Numbered from the stretch's first letter, positions 8,664 through 16,975 are shown. The stretch is DNA of 64,000 nt from Acidobacteriota bacterium (GCA_028877275.1 JAPPFP010000008.1:58154-122153), one strand, 5' to 3'. Notes: generated by a model not told the origin, from the sequence alone. Numbers and translations: made by a program.

Positions 8664-9728
8664 ATGTCTCGATTGCACTCCTCCCGCCTCTGCCTGCCCG
8701 TGTTCCTGCTCGTCGGCACGATTGTCGCCCTGGCGGCCACGCCGGTTTCTGCCTCCGAACGCCTCGAGATCCTGGGCGACGATCCCAATCTGAAGCACCT
8801 GGGTTCCGAGATCGAGCGCCTCGCCGAAGCCAGCCTAGGCACGGTGGGAGTCGCCGCGATCCACCTCGAGTCCGGTCGCGGCGTGCTGCTCAACGGCAAC
8901 GAGCGCTTCCCGATGGCGAGCACCTACAAGGTGCCGATCGCGGTCGAGATCCTCGCGCAGGTCGACGAAGGCCAACGGTCGCTCGACGACCTGATCACGA
9001 TCCAGACCAGCGATCACGTCGTCACCTATGGTGCCCTCAGCGACTTCTTCGATACGCCGGGCTCCCGCCTGACCATCCAGAACGTCCTCGGCCTGATGCT
9101 GCGGATCAGCGACAACATCGCCACCGACCTGCTGTTTCGCGAGGCCGGCGGCGCCGAGGCCATCACCGCGCGGATGAGGGCATCCGGCGCCGAGGGAATC
9201 CGCGTCGACCGGACGACCCGGGCGCTGATCGCGAGCTTCCTGGGTCGGGACGACGCCACCGCCGTCAGGCCCATGCCGCCGGCCGAGTACAACCGTCTCA
9301 TTCTGGAAGGGAACTCGAGTCAACTGGACGAGGCCCGACTGGCCGAGCTGAACGAAGCGTTCAACTCCGATCCACGCGACACCGCAACGCCCCAAGCAAT
9401 GGCCGCCCTTCTCCGGAAGATCTGGAAGCGCGAGATCCTCAGCGAGGAGAGTTCGGCCCTGCTGATCGACATCATGGCCCGCTGCGAGACCGGAGAGAAC
9501 CGCATCCCGGGAGCGCTGCCGCCGAACACCCCGGTCGCCCACAAGACCGGCACCATCGGCGAGTCCACCAACGACGTGGGCGTCATCACCCTGCCGGGCG
9601 ACGCGGGCCACGTGATCTCGGTCGTCTTCGTCAAGGAGTCCAAGCTGCCCTCCAGCGAGGCGATGGAACCGGTGATCGCGGAGATCGCGCGGGCCTCGCA
9701 CGACTACTTCGTGTTCAACCGCGACTAG
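8664..9728 (+). CDS. Class A beta-lactamase-like serine hydrolase, secreted
   Basis: A 354-residue protein with a signal peptide (cleavage near PVSAS). Active-site motifs of class A enzymes are present in order: STYK (Ser86, Lys89), SDN (149-151) and KTG (294-296). The omega loop ends ELNEAF...DPRDTATP (Glu228-Asn230), but the position equal to Glu166 carries Leu (RLAELN). A roughly 35-residue insertion separates SDN from this loop. Such long, Glu166-deviant relatives are common in environmental genomes and may not hydrolyse penicillins well. It lies 13 bases before an S12 hydrolase and is divergent from DPP IV. Confidence 0.85.
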   Translation: MSRLHSSRLCLPVFLLVGTIVALAATPVSASERLEILGDDPNLKHLGSEIERLAEASLGTVGVAAIHLESGRGVLLNGNERFPMASTYKVPIAVEILAQVDEGQRSLDDLITIQTSDHVVTYGALSDFFDTPGSRLTIQNVLGLMLRISDNIATDLLFREAGGAEAITARMRASGAEGIRVDRTTRALIASFLGRDDATAVRPMPPAEYNRLILEGNSSQLDEARLAELNEAFNSDPRDTATPQAMAALLRKIWKREILSEESSALLIDIMARCETGENRIPGALPPNTPVAHKTGTIGESTNDVGVITLPGDAGHVISVVFVKESKLPSSEAMEPVIAEIARASHDYFVFNRD

Positions 9729-9741
9729 GAGCGCGATCGCC

Positions 9742-10914
9742 GTGCCCCTGATACGCGAGATCGAGGACGAGCTCGACTCGCTGCTCGAAGGCCAATTGTC
9801 GTCCGGCGCCGAGAGCGCCGTGGCCCGGATCGAGGCGCCCGCCGAGGGCTTCGTCTACGAGCGTGCGGTCGGCATCGCGCGCACGGACACCGGCGAAGCG
9901 ATGACGACGGATCATCGCTTTCATACCGCCAGCGTCAGCAAGTCGATGACCGCGCTGCTCGTCGTGCAACTCGCCGAGGAAGGCGCGCTCGGTCCCGAGG
10001 GTGTGGACGCCCGCTACGTCGACTTCGAGGTCTTCCCCGACGAGATCCAGGAGCGTCTCCTCACTCGTGATGGACAGCACGCCTTTGCCGGGGTCACGCT
10101 CCGGCACATGCTGTCGCACACGTCCGGCTTCCGGGACGCGTTCGTCGACGACGGCTCCCGGACCTCGAGGGAGCTCGGACGGCCGGCGCCAGGGTCCATC
10201 ATCGGCAGCGATGCGTCCCGCAACTTCACGGCCGCCTGGGCACCCTGGCTGCCGGACGGCGACACGACCGAGGAACGGGGCGTCATCAACTTCTACCTGT
10301 CTCAGCCGGGCATCACCGAGGCCCTGTCCGAGCCGGGTACCGCCTTCCACTACAGCGACACCGCCTTCGTCCTTCTGGCGTTGCTCGTCGAGCGGGTGAC
10401 CGGCGAGAGCTACCACGCCAACCTGAGAGACCGGATCTTCACGCCCTGCGATCTGCGGGACAGCTACCTCGCCTACCGGGACGATCCGCCGCTCGGGCCA
10501 CGCCGCCAGCCCGAGTCCGACGTCCATGCCTTCGGCATACCGATGCTGAGTTCCGGCAAGAACCTTTCCTTCGACTGGGGCGGCGGCGGCCTGGTCACGA
10601 CCGCCCGCGACCTCGTACGGTTTCAGCGCGCGCTGGCGGAGCACCGACCGCCGGGCTCAAGTCGAATCCTGACCGACATGACCGCCTGGACCCGGCCCAC
10701 CGGCCTGGCCGAGCCGCGGACCGGCGTCGGGCTCGGCCTGTTCCGCACGCGCTACCCCGGCGGCGAGCTGTGGGGGCACTCCGGCGCCTGGGGGGCGAAG
10801 ATGGACTGCGACCAAGACGCCGGCATCTACTTCGCCGGCACGATCAACCAGGCCGGCGCCCCGGCCGGCTGGCATCACCCGTTGATCGCGCGGGTCGCGG
10901 AGCACTTTCGCTAG
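9742..10914 (+). CDS. Serine hydrolase, beta-lactamase class C/EstB type (S12)
   Basis: A 390-residue penicillin-binding-fold hydrolase. Ser64-V-S-Lys67 gives the SxxK motif, followed by the family stretch RHMLSHTSGF. A Tyr motif appears as HYSDTAF and the third motif as GHSGAWG near residue 348. There is no signal peptide, so it is probably cytoplasmic. The GTG start has AGGAG eleven bases upstream. Members act as esterases, D-amino acid amidases or peptidases; the substrate cannot be read. It sits between a class A-like enzyme and a CPBP membrane protease with short gaps, so the three are likely one transcript. Confidence 0.87.
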   Translation: MPLIREIEDELDSLLEGQLSSGAESAVARIEAPAEGFVYERAVGIARTDTGEAMTTDHRFHTASVSKSMTALLVVQLAEEGALGPEGVDARYVDFEVFPDEIQERLLTRDGQHAFAGVTLRHMLSHTSGFRDAFVDDGSRTSRELGRPAPGSIIGSDASRNFTAAWAPWLPDGDTTEERGVINFYLSQPGITEALSEPGTAFHYSDTAFVLLALLVERVTGESYHANLRDRIFTPCDLRDSYLAYRDDPPLGPRRQPESDVHAFGIPMLSSGKNLSFDWGGGGLVTTARDLVRFQRALAEHRPPGSSRILTDMTAWTRPTGLAEPRTGVGLGLFRTRYPGGELWGHSGAWGAKMDCDQDAGIYFAGTINQAGAPAGWHHPLIARVAEHFR

Positions 10915-10922
10915 GGGGACCG

Positions 10923-11990
10923 ATGCGAGACTTCATCCGACGTCATCCCTTCTGGACCTTCTACGCCGCGGCCGTGCTGATCGGCCTGCTGGCCTGGATC
11001 TACCTGATGACGGTCGAACTCGTGTTACAGGGGGAACGCGGACCCGACTACAGCGCCTACGGCGAGTTCGTGGGTTACCGGGACGCGACCCGGGCGGCGC
11101 ACCCGATCCTCCACCACCACGGCGACAGCGTCCTGCTGTACATGCAGGCGGCCGCCAGCAAGATGCCGATCCTGCTGCCCATGTTCTCGTTTCCCTTCGC
11201 GCCGACGCTGGCGGCGCTGCTGATCGTTGGGATCGGCTGGAAGCGGCTCGGGCTGCGCGCCCTGGTCGGTCTCTACCGCCCCATCCGGGGCAACGTGAGC
11301 CTGCGGGAGGGCGCGCAGCTCTACGCCATCCTGGTCGGCTTCCTGGTGACCTTCGTAAGCAGTCTGCTGATCGTCGAGCAGCTCTTCGGCGACCCCGCCA
11401 GGGCGGAGAACGCGGTCGCCCACATCGGGCTCCTGGACTGGCGGACCTTCGTCGTCACCTTGCTCGTCGCGGGCTTCCTCAACCAGGGCGCGCTCCTCGA
11501 AGAACTCGGCTGGCGCGGCTACGCGCTGCCGCTGCTCGTCCGCAAGTGGAACAACCCCCTGGTTGCCTGCGTCGTGCTCGGCATCCTCTGGGCGCTGTGG
11601 CACTTCCCGCGCGAGATCCCGGGGATCCTGTCCGGCCAGCAGACTCTGGCCGCCCTCGTGCAGTGGCACCTGATCTTCTTCCTGTCGACGATCGGCATGA
11701 CGATCGTCGCCTTCTACTTCGTCAATGCCGCCGGCGGCAGCGTCATCCCGGCCATCCTCATCCACGGCGTCCTGAACCACGTCGGCAACATGTTCGGCGC
11801 CGAGCAGCTCGTGGGCCGCTCGTACGGCGGGATGATCGGGCCGGTCGGCTGGGCGGTCGCCGGCCTCGTGGTCATCGCCCTGGTTGGACCGGATCTCGGC
11901 TGGCAGCGTAGGGTCAAGGCCCTGGGTAACGACGATCCGAGCCTCATCTGGTCGGGCAGCGGCGGCGAAAGGGAGATGCGCAATGGCTGA
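10923..11990 (+). CDS. CPBP-family intramembrane metalloprotease
   Basis: A 355-residue membrane protein of the CAAX protease/bacteriocin-processing (ABI) family. The EExxxR motif is in LLEELGWRGY (Glu193, Glu194, Arg198), the second motif is WHFPRE (His227), and the third is ILIHGVLNHVGN. About seven to eight transmembrane segments are visible. Bacterial members cleave within or near the membrane, some giving bacteriocin self-immunity. It starts eight bases after the S12 hydrolase and overlaps the next SDR gene by eight bases. Confidence 0.88.
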   Translation: MRDFIRRHPFWTFYAAAVLIGLLAWIYLMTVELVLQGERGPDYSAYGEFVGYRDATRAAHPILHHHGDSVLLYMQAAASKMPILLPMFSFPFAPTLAALLIVGIGWKRLGLRALVGLYRPIRGNVSLREGAQLYAILVGFLVTFVSSLLIVEQLFGDPARAENAVAHIGLLDWRTFVVTLLVAGFLNQGALLEELGWRGYALPLLVRKWNNPLVACVVLGILWALWHFPREIPGILSGQQTLAALVQWHLIFFLSTIGMTIVAFYFVNAAGGSVIPAILIHGVLNHVGNMFGAEQLVGRSYGGMIGPVGWAVAGLVVIALVGPDLGWQRRVKALGNDDPSLIWSGSGGEREMRNG

Positions 11991-12753
11991 CTTCGATGGG
12001 AAGACCTGCCTCGTCACCGGCGGCGCGTCCGGCATCGGCAGGGCCACCTGCGAGGCGCTTGCGGCCCGGGGCGCGCATGTAGTCGTCACGGACCTCGACG
12101 AAGCCGCGGGGCGAGACGTCGCGGACGCCGTCGGCGGCGACTTCGCGCATCTCGACGTCAGCGACCGGGACGCCTGGACGCCCGTCGTCTCCGAGGTCGT
12201 CGAGGTTCACGGTGGCCTCGATCTGGTCCATCTCAACGCCGGCGTGACGACCTATCCGGCAGCCGGGGGCGACTTCCCCGCGTTCGACATCGCCGCCATG
12301 CCGGCGGACGCCTACCGCCGCGCGATGGGCGCCAACGTCGACGGAGTCGTCTTCGGCGTGGGTGCGACCGTGCAGGCGCTCGAGCACCGGGGCGGCGGAG
12401 CGATCGTCGTCACGGCCTCGGTTGCTGGGCTCATCACCTGGGAAGTGGACCCCGTCTACACGCTGACCAAGCACGCCGTGGTCGGTCTGGTTCGCGCTCT
12501 CGCACCGTCTCTCGCCCAGCGCGGAATCACCCTCAACGCGATCTGCCCGGCCGCGGTGGCGACGAAGATCTTCGGCCCCGAGGCCAAGGACTTCGTGAGG
12601 GAGGCCCGCCTTCGACTCATGCCGCCTTCTCAGGTGGCGGATGCCGTCGTCCTGGCGGCCGCGGGCAGCGATACCGGCCAGTGTTGGGTCTGCTATGACG
12701 GCAGGGACCCGAAGCTCTACGTGCCGGCGCCGCTTCCGGGGCTGGACGACTAG
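11983..12753 (+). CDS. SDR-family oxidoreductase
   Basis: A 256-residue classical short-chain dehydrogenase. TGGASGIG binds the nucleotide, followed by VVTDLD with an Asp that favours NAD(H). LNAGV replaces NNAG, the catalytic Ser is in TASVAG and YTLTK gives the YxxxK pair. The length is normal. ATG 11983 has GGGAG nine bases upstream and overlaps the CPBP stop by eight bases, pointing to translational coupling. The substrate is unknown. It converges on the interrupted hydrolase gene, 13 bases away. Confidence 0.9.
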   Translation: MADFDGKTCLVTGGASGIGRATCEALAARGAHVVVTDLDEAAGRDVADAVGGDFAHLDVSDRDAWTPVVSEVVEVHGGLDLVHLNAGVTTYPAAGGDFPAFDIAAMPADAYRRAMGANVDGVVFGVGATVQALEHRGGGAIVVTASVAGLITWEVDPVYTLTKHAVVGLVRALAPSLAQRGITLNAICPAAVATKIFGPEAKDFVREARLRLMPPSQVADAVVLAAAGSDTGQCWVCYDGRDPKLYVPAPLPGLDD

Positions 12754-14174
12754 CCGCCCTCGGACGCTACTCCTCCGCCTCGCCGCCGGCCCCCGCAGGG
12801 AACAGCACGCTGGCGGCGCCCGGGAAACGGGCACCCAGTTCCCGCATAATCTGTCGGGCTTCCTCCTCGGTCACCCTGCACAGGTCCGATGCCCAGAACC
12901 CGGTGACCGCAGCGTAGCCGAAGCCGGCGCGCCGGATGTCGGCGACACCCTGGCGGAACGCTTCCTCGTTCCAGTCCTGGCGCGCCCCGTCGAGCATCCG
13001 CGTCGACCTGAGTGCATGGTCGAGGGCGTCCTGGGGCATCTCGCCGGGAACGCCCACGTACATCCTGAACATCGCCGCGTAGACAACGCCGCGGACGTAG
13101 GAGACCTTCCACGTCCACTCCTCCGAAGGCGGCGAAACCTCGAAGTCCGGACGCGCGTGCAGCATCCAGTTCTCGATGAACGGCGGAATGAGGGAGACGT
13201 CGGGAGCACTGTCGGGAAGGCTCCACTGATTCGACGCGACCACTACGGAGACGTCCAGGTCGGGCCACCCCCAACCGTCGGTACGCCAGCCGAACATGTG
13301 ACCGCCGGCGTGACTGAAGGACATGGTCGGCTGACCATGGTCGCGCAGCAGCCAGACCAGACCCATATCGAGCCCCGGTCCCAGCTCGCCGTGCTGGGGA
13401 GTCAGCATCTGCCCGACGGTTTCGGCCTCGAGGACCTGGTAGTCGTTGTAACGCCCGTCCCCGAGCATGGCCATGAGCAGGCGCAGATGGTCGGCTGGCT
13501 TCGCCAGCACGCCGCCGGCAGGATAGTGGCTGAAGTAGAGCGGGATCGTGGGAATCAGGGCCCCGCCCATCCGTGCATAGCCGGTGCTCATCTGCTCCCA
13601 GATCTCGGGGCGCACGTAGTCCCGGTGCTGCGCGGGCGGATACTGGGACGACTCCATGCCCAGTGGATCCATAACGTGCTTCTGGACGTAGTCCGCAAAC
13701 GAAAGCCCTTCCGGATTGACCGTCTCCACGATCAGGCCGAGCGTGGCCAGACCCGGGTTCGAGTAGTTGTAGCGCTCGCCGACGCGCGCGACCCAGAACG
13801 GGGTCACGCCGCCGCCGACGGGGCTCATATCGGAGTCGAAGCTCTCCTGGAGTGCTTGCGCGAGGGGCATCGGCTTGTGCCAGACGCCCATGGCGCCACC
13901 GCTAGAGATCCCCGAGCGATGGGTCAGCAGGTCGTGCACGGTGATGTCGCGCTCGCCCAGCGGGTTGGACACCTCGAAGGGCAGATGCTGGTTGATCGGA
14001 TCGTCGAGCGCGAGGATCCCGAGATCCACAAGCTGCATGACGGCGGTGGCGGTGTACGTCTTGCCCAGGGAGCCGGAGTGGTAGACGGTCTCCGGAGTCA
14101 TCGACTTCTCGCTTGCAGCATCCGCGTAGCCGAAACCGGCCTCCCAGATGAGCCTCCCCTTGTAGCCCAGGGCG

Positions 14175-14182
14175 AGATTGAG
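14175..14182. repeat. Target site duplication, left copy
   Basis: The octamer AGATTGAG lies directly outside the left transposon end and is repeated exactly at 17131-17138 outside the right end. Eight-base duplications are typical of the IS1595 family. Confidence 0.9.
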
Positions 14183-14209
14183 GGGGCTTACACAGCACAG
14201 TAGCTTGTC
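14183..14209 (+). repeat. Left terminal inverted repeat
   Basis: Begins GGGGCTTACA and ends AGTAGCTTGTC. It matches the reverse complement of 17104-17130 at 23 of 27 positions; the mismatches are at positions 11, 12, 14 and 16. Confidence 0.88.
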
Positions 14210-14256
14210 CGGCTCGGACTCCGTCATAGAACGGCGGTCGCGGTGTGCAATACTGC

Positions 14257-14394
14257 CCGCAGGTAAGACACGCGTGCGGCCCTGAGCCGGGTCGCCCGCC
14301 GAATGCAACAGCCGCTTGATCGGCGCGGGCTAGCTACCTGCGCTCGGTGAATACGCGGGACCCTTCTGCCGTACGCGAGGTGTCTTACCTGCGG
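14257..14394. repeat. Subterminal 15-bp inverted repeat inside the transposon
   Basis: CCGCAGGTAAGACAC at 14257-14271 is the exact reverse complement of 14380-14394. Similarity continues inward with a two-base offset (CGCGTGCGGC against CTCGCGTACGGC). It lies between the left end and the passenger gene at 14443, so it could be a transposase or regulator site, or a folded leader. The rest of 14210-14442 shows no coding sequence. Confidence 0.65.
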
Positions 14395-14442
14395 CCCGGC
14401 ACCAATCCAGGGGTCGGGGCCACTCAGGGGAGGCTCCACGCC

Positions 14443-14955
14443 ATGAAGAGACGCCGTTGCCTGCCGTTGGCAGCAACCCTCGTTCTGTGCTCGAGCGCGG
14501 CCAGCGCGCAGCAGTTCGCCGCCGAGTCGGTGCCACTGAATCCGAGACTGGTGGTCGAATCTCGGGTCACCGCGGACCTGAACGCAGCCGCCAAGAGAAC
14601 CAAGCGCCAGAAGACCGGCCTGCGGCTCATGGGCATCGGTTCGGCCGCGGCCTTGGCCGGCTATCTGGAGGACTCGGAGTCCCGCTGTAAGCCAGGACTT
14701 GAGCACAGCTATCTCGGGTACGACTGCTATGCCGACACGGCGAAGGAACTGCACTACCGCGGCGGCAACGACGACGTGATCTACGGCGGGGCGGCTCTGG
14801 CGGTCCTGGGCTTGGTCATCGGCTCCACCGGTCGGAAAGACGGCGACGCGCAGGCGTTCTCGTTGTCGTTCCGGCCGGTTGCCGGTGCACCGGGACTCGG
14901 TCGTTCTGGCGGGATCGCGGTCAGCGCGCGGTTCAGGATCGGAGGCCGCCGATGA
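14443..14955 (+). CDS. Transposon passenger: secreted protein of unknown function
   Basis: A 170-residue protein I do not recognise. It has a clear signal peptide (KRRR then LPLAATLVLCSSAASAQ; cleavage about residue 23), a basic stretch AAKRTKRQKTG, and two hydrophobic segments (about 58-74 and 106-122). Between them lie two Cys (CKPGLEHSYLGYDC). The end GGIAVSARFRIG alternates like an outer-membrane beta strand. GGGGAGG lies 11 bases before the ATG. It overlaps the next small gene by ATGA. Being inside the transposon, it is mobile cargo; a periplasmic or outer-membrane role is inference. Confidence 0.72.
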   Translation: MKRRRCLPLAATLVLCSSAASAQQFAAESVPLNPRLVVESRVTADLNAAAKRTKRQKTGLRLMGIGSAAALAGYLEDSESRCKPGLEHSYLGYDCYADTAKELHYRGGNDDVIYGGAALAVLGLVIGSTGRKDGDAQAFSLSFRPVAGAPGLGRSGGIAVSARFRIGGRR

Positions 14956-15092
14956 AGCCGACATTCGGGGACTTCATCGTCTGGTGCCTGCTCGGCCTCA
15001 TCACCCTCGGCGTCTACTGGCTGTTCTGGTCGTGGAGCCGGATCGAGAGCCTCCATACGGCGGCCTTGAAGTACCTGAACCCGAGATCCTAG
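14952..15092 (+). CDS. Transposon passenger: 46-residue small membrane protein
   Basis: A short ORF starting at an ATG that overlaps the previous stop (ATGA). It encodes one strongly hydrophobic, Trp-rich helix (residues 8-28, FIVWCLLGLITLGVYWLFWS) followed by a short polar tail ending KYLNPRS. The tight overlap and the sensible composition argue that it is real. A single-pass inner-membrane peptide partnering the secreted protein before it is plausible. I know no family for it. Confidence 0.65.
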   Translation: MKPTFGDFIVWCLLGLITLGVYWLFWSWSRIESLHTAALKYLNPRS

Positions 15093-15116
15093 CTCGCCAC
15101 AGCTCCAGGGGGCCAA

Positions 15117-15650
15117 TCACCTGCCCGGAGCTGGCTCGACCGTCTTCGGCGTCTGCAGCTTCTCGACCATCCACTCGGTCTGGCTCAGTATCTGTGCCGC
15201 TCGTCTCCGCCACCAAGGCACTTTCTTCAGCTCAGCCGCGATGTCCAGGTCCGAACGAGTGGACCGCAAGACCTCGAAGTAGCAGAGCGCCGAGAGCAGC
15301 CGCTTCGGAGAAGGCTCGTCGACCTCGATGGCGAGTCTTCTCTCGTTGAGTTCTCGGAACTCCTCCTGCGTCAACTCCTTCTGGTGGGCGAACGTCGCCT
15401 CCAGGTCTCTGAATCTGGCGGCAAGCGCACCATGAAGAGTCGCCTTCCTCGCGTGGCCGACTACCAGAGTCACGGCGAGGATGAATCCGATCGCGAGAAT
15501 CGAGAGCGTCAACACCGACTGATCCAAGGAGCCGACTCGACCCACGCTCGCGAGGCCGATGCTCGCGATCAGTAGCGCGCTATGCCAGCTCTCAAACCAT
15601 GCTCGCCGACGAGTGTGGTAGCGAACAGAGAGACGCACTCCAAGCAGCAA
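15117..15650 (-). CDS. Transposon passenger: SLATT-like two-transmembrane protein
   Basis: Residues 10-20 (RYHTRRRAWFE) followed by two adjacent helices (about 24-40 and 45-66) and a long charged helical tail match the layout of SLATT domains, which are 2TM putative pore-forming effectors tied to nucleotide-sensing defence systems in published comparative work. The assignment is by pattern only. From TTG 15650 the product is 177 residues. The same frame is open back to ATG 15827 (236 residues), but that extra part is Ser/Thr/Ala/Gly low complexity and overlaps a better small ORF with the better-spaced ribosome site. GTG 15638 is another option. Confidence 0.6.
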   Translation of the reverse strand: MLLGVRLSVRYHTRRRAWFESWHSALLIASIGLASVGRVGSLDQSVLTLSILAIGFILAVTLVVGHARKATLHGALAARFRDLEATFAHQKELTQEEFRELNERRLAIEVDEPSPKRLLSALCYFEVLRSTRSDLDIAAELKKVPWWRRRAAQILSQTEWMVEKLQTPKTVEPAPGR

Positions 15651-15664
15651 CTCGTGGGCTCGCT

Positions 15665-15823
15665 CTACTCCTTCGGAGGAGGTGGTGGCGGCTTGATCGG
15701 CGTCTCGACCTTGTGAACAGGCGGTAGCTTCGAGTCCCGGCCCGTTACCGGGCGTCCCGGCCGCTTCGGTGCTGGTCGCGGTGGTGGCGTCTTCTGTGGA
15801 GCCGGAGGCTTCTCTTTCGCCAT
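15665..15823 (-). CDS. Transposon passenger: 52-residue proline-rich small protein
   Basis: An ATG at 15823 with GAGGAG seven bases upstream opens MAKEKPPAPQKTPPPRPAPK and ends in six prolines and KE, followed by TAG at 15667-15665. About 40 percent of residues are Pro and most others Lys, Arg or Thr, so it should be disordered and basic. The stop is 15 bases before the proposed SLATT start, implying coupling. The alternative frame from ATG 15827 has only three bases between ribosome site and start. The role is unknown; a disordered partner or regulator of the SLATT protein is inference. Confidence 0.62.
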   Translation of the reverse strand: MAKEKPPAPQKTPPPRPAPKRPGRPVTGRDSKLPPVHKVETPIKPPPPPPKE

Positions 15824-15892
15824 TCATGATCTCCTCAGACTAGTGGACCAAGCCGGCCCCATTGCCGACGGTGTTGTCTGATCTGAGACTGA

Positions 15893-15921
15893 ATGATAGA
15901 CGCAGGCTGCCTGTTCAACAA
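15893..15921 (-). promoter_or_regulatory. Candidate promoter for the SLATT cassette
   Basis: On the minus strand TTGTTG (15921-15916), a 17-base spacer and TATCAT (15898-15893) resemble a sigma-70 promoter. It lies in the 135-base gap between the transposase stop and the small proline-rich ORF, so the cassette may be expressed independently of the transposase. Confidence 0.4.
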
Positions 15922-15958
15922 GCACACCAGGTCAGGGTAGATGGACGAATCGAATGGT

Positions 15959-16897
15959 CTACGCCACCAACTCAGCCCACCGCAATCGCTTCCCGACCAT
16001 CCCGCGTACCGTCTCGGCCATCTGGTCGAGCGTGTCCAGGTCCCGGACGTTGTAGTGCCAGCAGGCCTCCGTCACGTAGCGGTGCAGGTGCTTGAAGCTC
16101 ATCTGGTGGTACACGCCGATGAAGGCGCGCTTGAACATGGACCACAGGCTCTCGATCGTGTTCGTGTGGATGCCGTAGTCCCGGACGTACTGACCGATCG
16201 AGTGCCGCACCGTCCGGTGCATGTAGCTCTCCATGAGGTCCTCGTAGCCGCCGTGGTCGTCGGTGTACACCCGTGAGCCGAATCGGACGTTGCCCTCCAC
16301 GAACGCGACGAGCGTAGGCCCGTCGACGCTGTCGACCGGCATCGCGATCACCCGCCCGCCACGCTGAACCGCCCCGACGACCGGCTTCTTGCCCCAGAAG
16401 TCGTAGCCGGAGTGCTTGGAGCGCTGCGCCCGGTGCCGGTTCTTCTGCTTGCCACCCACGAACATCTCGTCGACCTCGACGACGCCCTCCAGCTTCCCGA
16501 TGGCGATGTCGAATCCCTCGCGGATGCGCTGGAGCAGGTGCCAGGCGGATGCCTGGGTGATGCCGAGGTCCCGGTGCAACTTCATGGACGAGACGCCCTT
16601 CAGGCTCGTGTTCACGAGGTAGATGGCGATGGCCCAGATCCGGTAGCCGAGCTTCGAGGACTGCATCACGGTCCCCTTCCGGACCGAGAAGTAGCTGCAG
16701 CAGCTCGTGCAGCGGTAGGGCATCGTCCGATGGTGCGTCGCCCGGCTGTAGCCGCTGTGGCCGCAGTCCGGGCAGCTGGGGCCGTCTGGCCAACGCTGCT
16801 TCTCGAACCAGCGCTCGGCGGCCTCGTCGTCCGGGAACCGGGCGAAGAGCTCGGAGAGGGTCATGCCCCTGCGATCAGACCTGCCTGGACCGCTCAT
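15959..16897 (-). CDS. IS1595-family (ISXO2-like) transposase
   Basis: A 312-residue DDE-type transposase. The N-terminal zinc ribbon is complete (CPDC at 42-45, CTSC at 63-66). The catalytic core shows Asp143 in EVDEMFVGGK, Asp213/214 in YTDDHGGY and the TNTIESLW block (Glu249), followed by the conserved YHQMSFKHLHRYV region. Length and layout are intact, so it may be active. ATG 16897 overlaps the stop of a 16-codon leader ORF by ATGA, which supports this start over ATG 16864. It mobilises the 2,948-bp element whose ends lie at 14183 and 17130. Confidence 0.93.
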   Translation of the reverse strand: MSGPGRSDRRGMTLSELFARFPDDEAAERWFEKQRWPDGPSCPDCGHSGYSRATHHRTMPYRCTSCCSYFSVRKGTVMQSSKLGYRIWAIAIYLVNTSLKGVSSMKLHRDLGITQASAWHLLQRIREGFDIAIGKLEGVVEVDEMFVGGKQKNRHRAQRSKHSGYDFWGKKPVVGAVQRGGRVIAMPVDSVDGPTLVAFVEGNVRFGSRVYTDDHGGYEDLMESYMHRTVRHSIGQYVRDYGIHTNTIESLWSMFKRAFIGVYHQMSFKHLHRYVTEACWHYNVRDLDTLDQMAETVRGMVGKRLRWAELVA

Positions 16898-16944
16898 CGC
16901 AGTTGCGGTCTCGGCAGAAGCGGTCTACCCTTCAAGAACGACAT
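16894..16944 (-). CDS. 16-residue leader ORF coupled to the transposase
   Basis: A very strong ribosome site, GAGGAGGT, lies six bases before ATG 16944. The ORF MSFLKGRPLLPRPQLR ends in TGA overlapping the transposase ATG. The transposase has no ribosome site of its own, so ribosomes finishing the leader probably restart on it. This would keep transposase levels tied to leader translation. Confidence 0.5.
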   Translation of the reverse strand: MSFLKGRPLLPRPQLR

Positions 16945-16975
16945 GGAGATACCTCCTCTGTGTCGTGAGGTCCTC

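Larger units (their letters stand above)
12767..14227 (-). pseudogene. Serine hydrolase gene, 3' fragment cut off by transposon
   Basis: This is the C-terminal part of a class C beta-lactamase-like hydrolase. Native sequence runs from 14182 down to 12767; the first 45 bases of the open frame, from ATG 14227, come from the transposon end and encode MTESEPDKLLCCVSP. The fragment keeps the SxxK motif in HSGSLGKTYT, the RSGISSGG stretch, YSNPGLATLG and the HAGGHMFG motif, plus a helical C-terminal extension. It lacks the signal peptide and the first 79 residues, which lie in frame at 17366-17131. Joining the two with one copy of the 8-bp target site restores GLNLALGYKGRLIWEAGFG and a 547-residue protein. 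If still translated from 14227, the product would be cytoplasmic and N-terminally truncated. Confidence 0.88.

Noticed and set aside
7103..9751. 882-codon plus-strand frame across DPP IV and the class A gene
   Set aside because: Antisense shadow of DPP IV; no domains and low-complexity composition.
14227..14308. TTG 14308 as true start of the 12767 hydrolase
   Set aside because: That region is transposon sequence; the native N-terminus lies at 17366.
15651..15827. Ser/Thr-rich N-terminal extension of the SLATT-like protein
   Set aside because: Kept only as an alternative: the start has a 3-base spacing to the ribosome site and overlaps the better supported proline-rich ORF.
15934..16931. 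AGGGTAGA near both sides of the transposase as insertion sequence ends
   Set aside because: Only eight bases match, no target duplication is present, and the outer ends at 14183/17130 have 27-bp repeats, an 8-bp duplication and restore a gene.
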